Below, in pieces: positions 5,701-5,715 of a stretch of DNA of 5,715 nt. Below the pieces are notes generated by a model that had not been told where the DNA came from, searched no databases, and was given only the letters and a program-made list of their open reading frames with translations. This stretch comes from Nitriliruptoraceae bacterium. GTDB lineage: Bacteria; Actinomycetota; Nitriliruptoria; Nitriliruptorales; Nitriliruptoraceae. Position 1 is the stretch's first letter, and every line of letters begins with the position of its first letter. The translations under genes were made by a program, and so were the position numbers. The stretch is from contig SKLC01000072.1 of the NCBI GenBank assembly GCA_007123425.1, forward strand, positions 1 through 5,715, written 5' to 3'.

Positions 5701-5715
5701 CGTCGCCGTCGTCGA

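Overview
This is a GC-rich window (my impression is roughly 70% G+C or more, with strong G/C preference at third codon positions). The style is that of a high-GC actinobacterium, with GTG starts, four-base gene overlaps and a soluble Hanks-type kinase fold. The exact lineage cannot be read from the sequence. A deep-branching actinobacterial class such as Nitriliruptoria is only a guess.

Left part (about 1-2970, + strand): an apparent three-gene operon that looks like a copper-handling cassette. It opens with the 3' end of a BNR/Asp-box beta-propeller protein (2-223). Next comes a membrane-anchored monoheme c-type cytochrome with a cytoplasmic SHOCT tail (251-916). Last is a CopB-type (P1B-3) copper-exporting P-type ATPase with a His-rich N-terminus and a CPH membrane motif (913-2970). 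The cytochrome and the ATPase overlap by four bases (GTGA), so their translation is probably coupled. The likely theme is copper export from the cytoplasm, with a heme protein and a Met/His-rich membrane-proximal patch on the outer face.

Middle (2971-3023): the ATPase gene and the next gene converge on a 53-base spacer. It holds a perfect 8-bp inverted repeat, probably a shared terminator.

Right part (3024-5715, - strand, read right to left): a 37-residue zinc-ribbon protein (5575-5688), a Nudix hydrolase (5015-5482), a DapA/N-acetylneuraminate lyase-family aldolase (4065-5018, overlapping the Nudix stop by ATGA), and a protein-kinase fold (3024-3899). The kinase has lost the catalytic Asp (HRD is HRA), the catalytic-loop Lys and the glycine-rich loop, so it looks like a pseudokinase. 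A GC-rich hairpin directly follows the aldolase stop. The 165-base spacer before the pseudokinase carries two further dyads, so the pseudokinase may be a separate transcription unit.

No RNA genes, CRISPR arrays, insertion sequences or attachment sites were seen. No gene-free stretch exceeds 300 bases; the longest is 3900-4064. The observations most worth follow-up are the cytochrome-SHOCT fusion coupled to CopB, the pseudokinase, and the Nudix/aldolase pair whose aldolase lacks the arginine expected of a true DapA.
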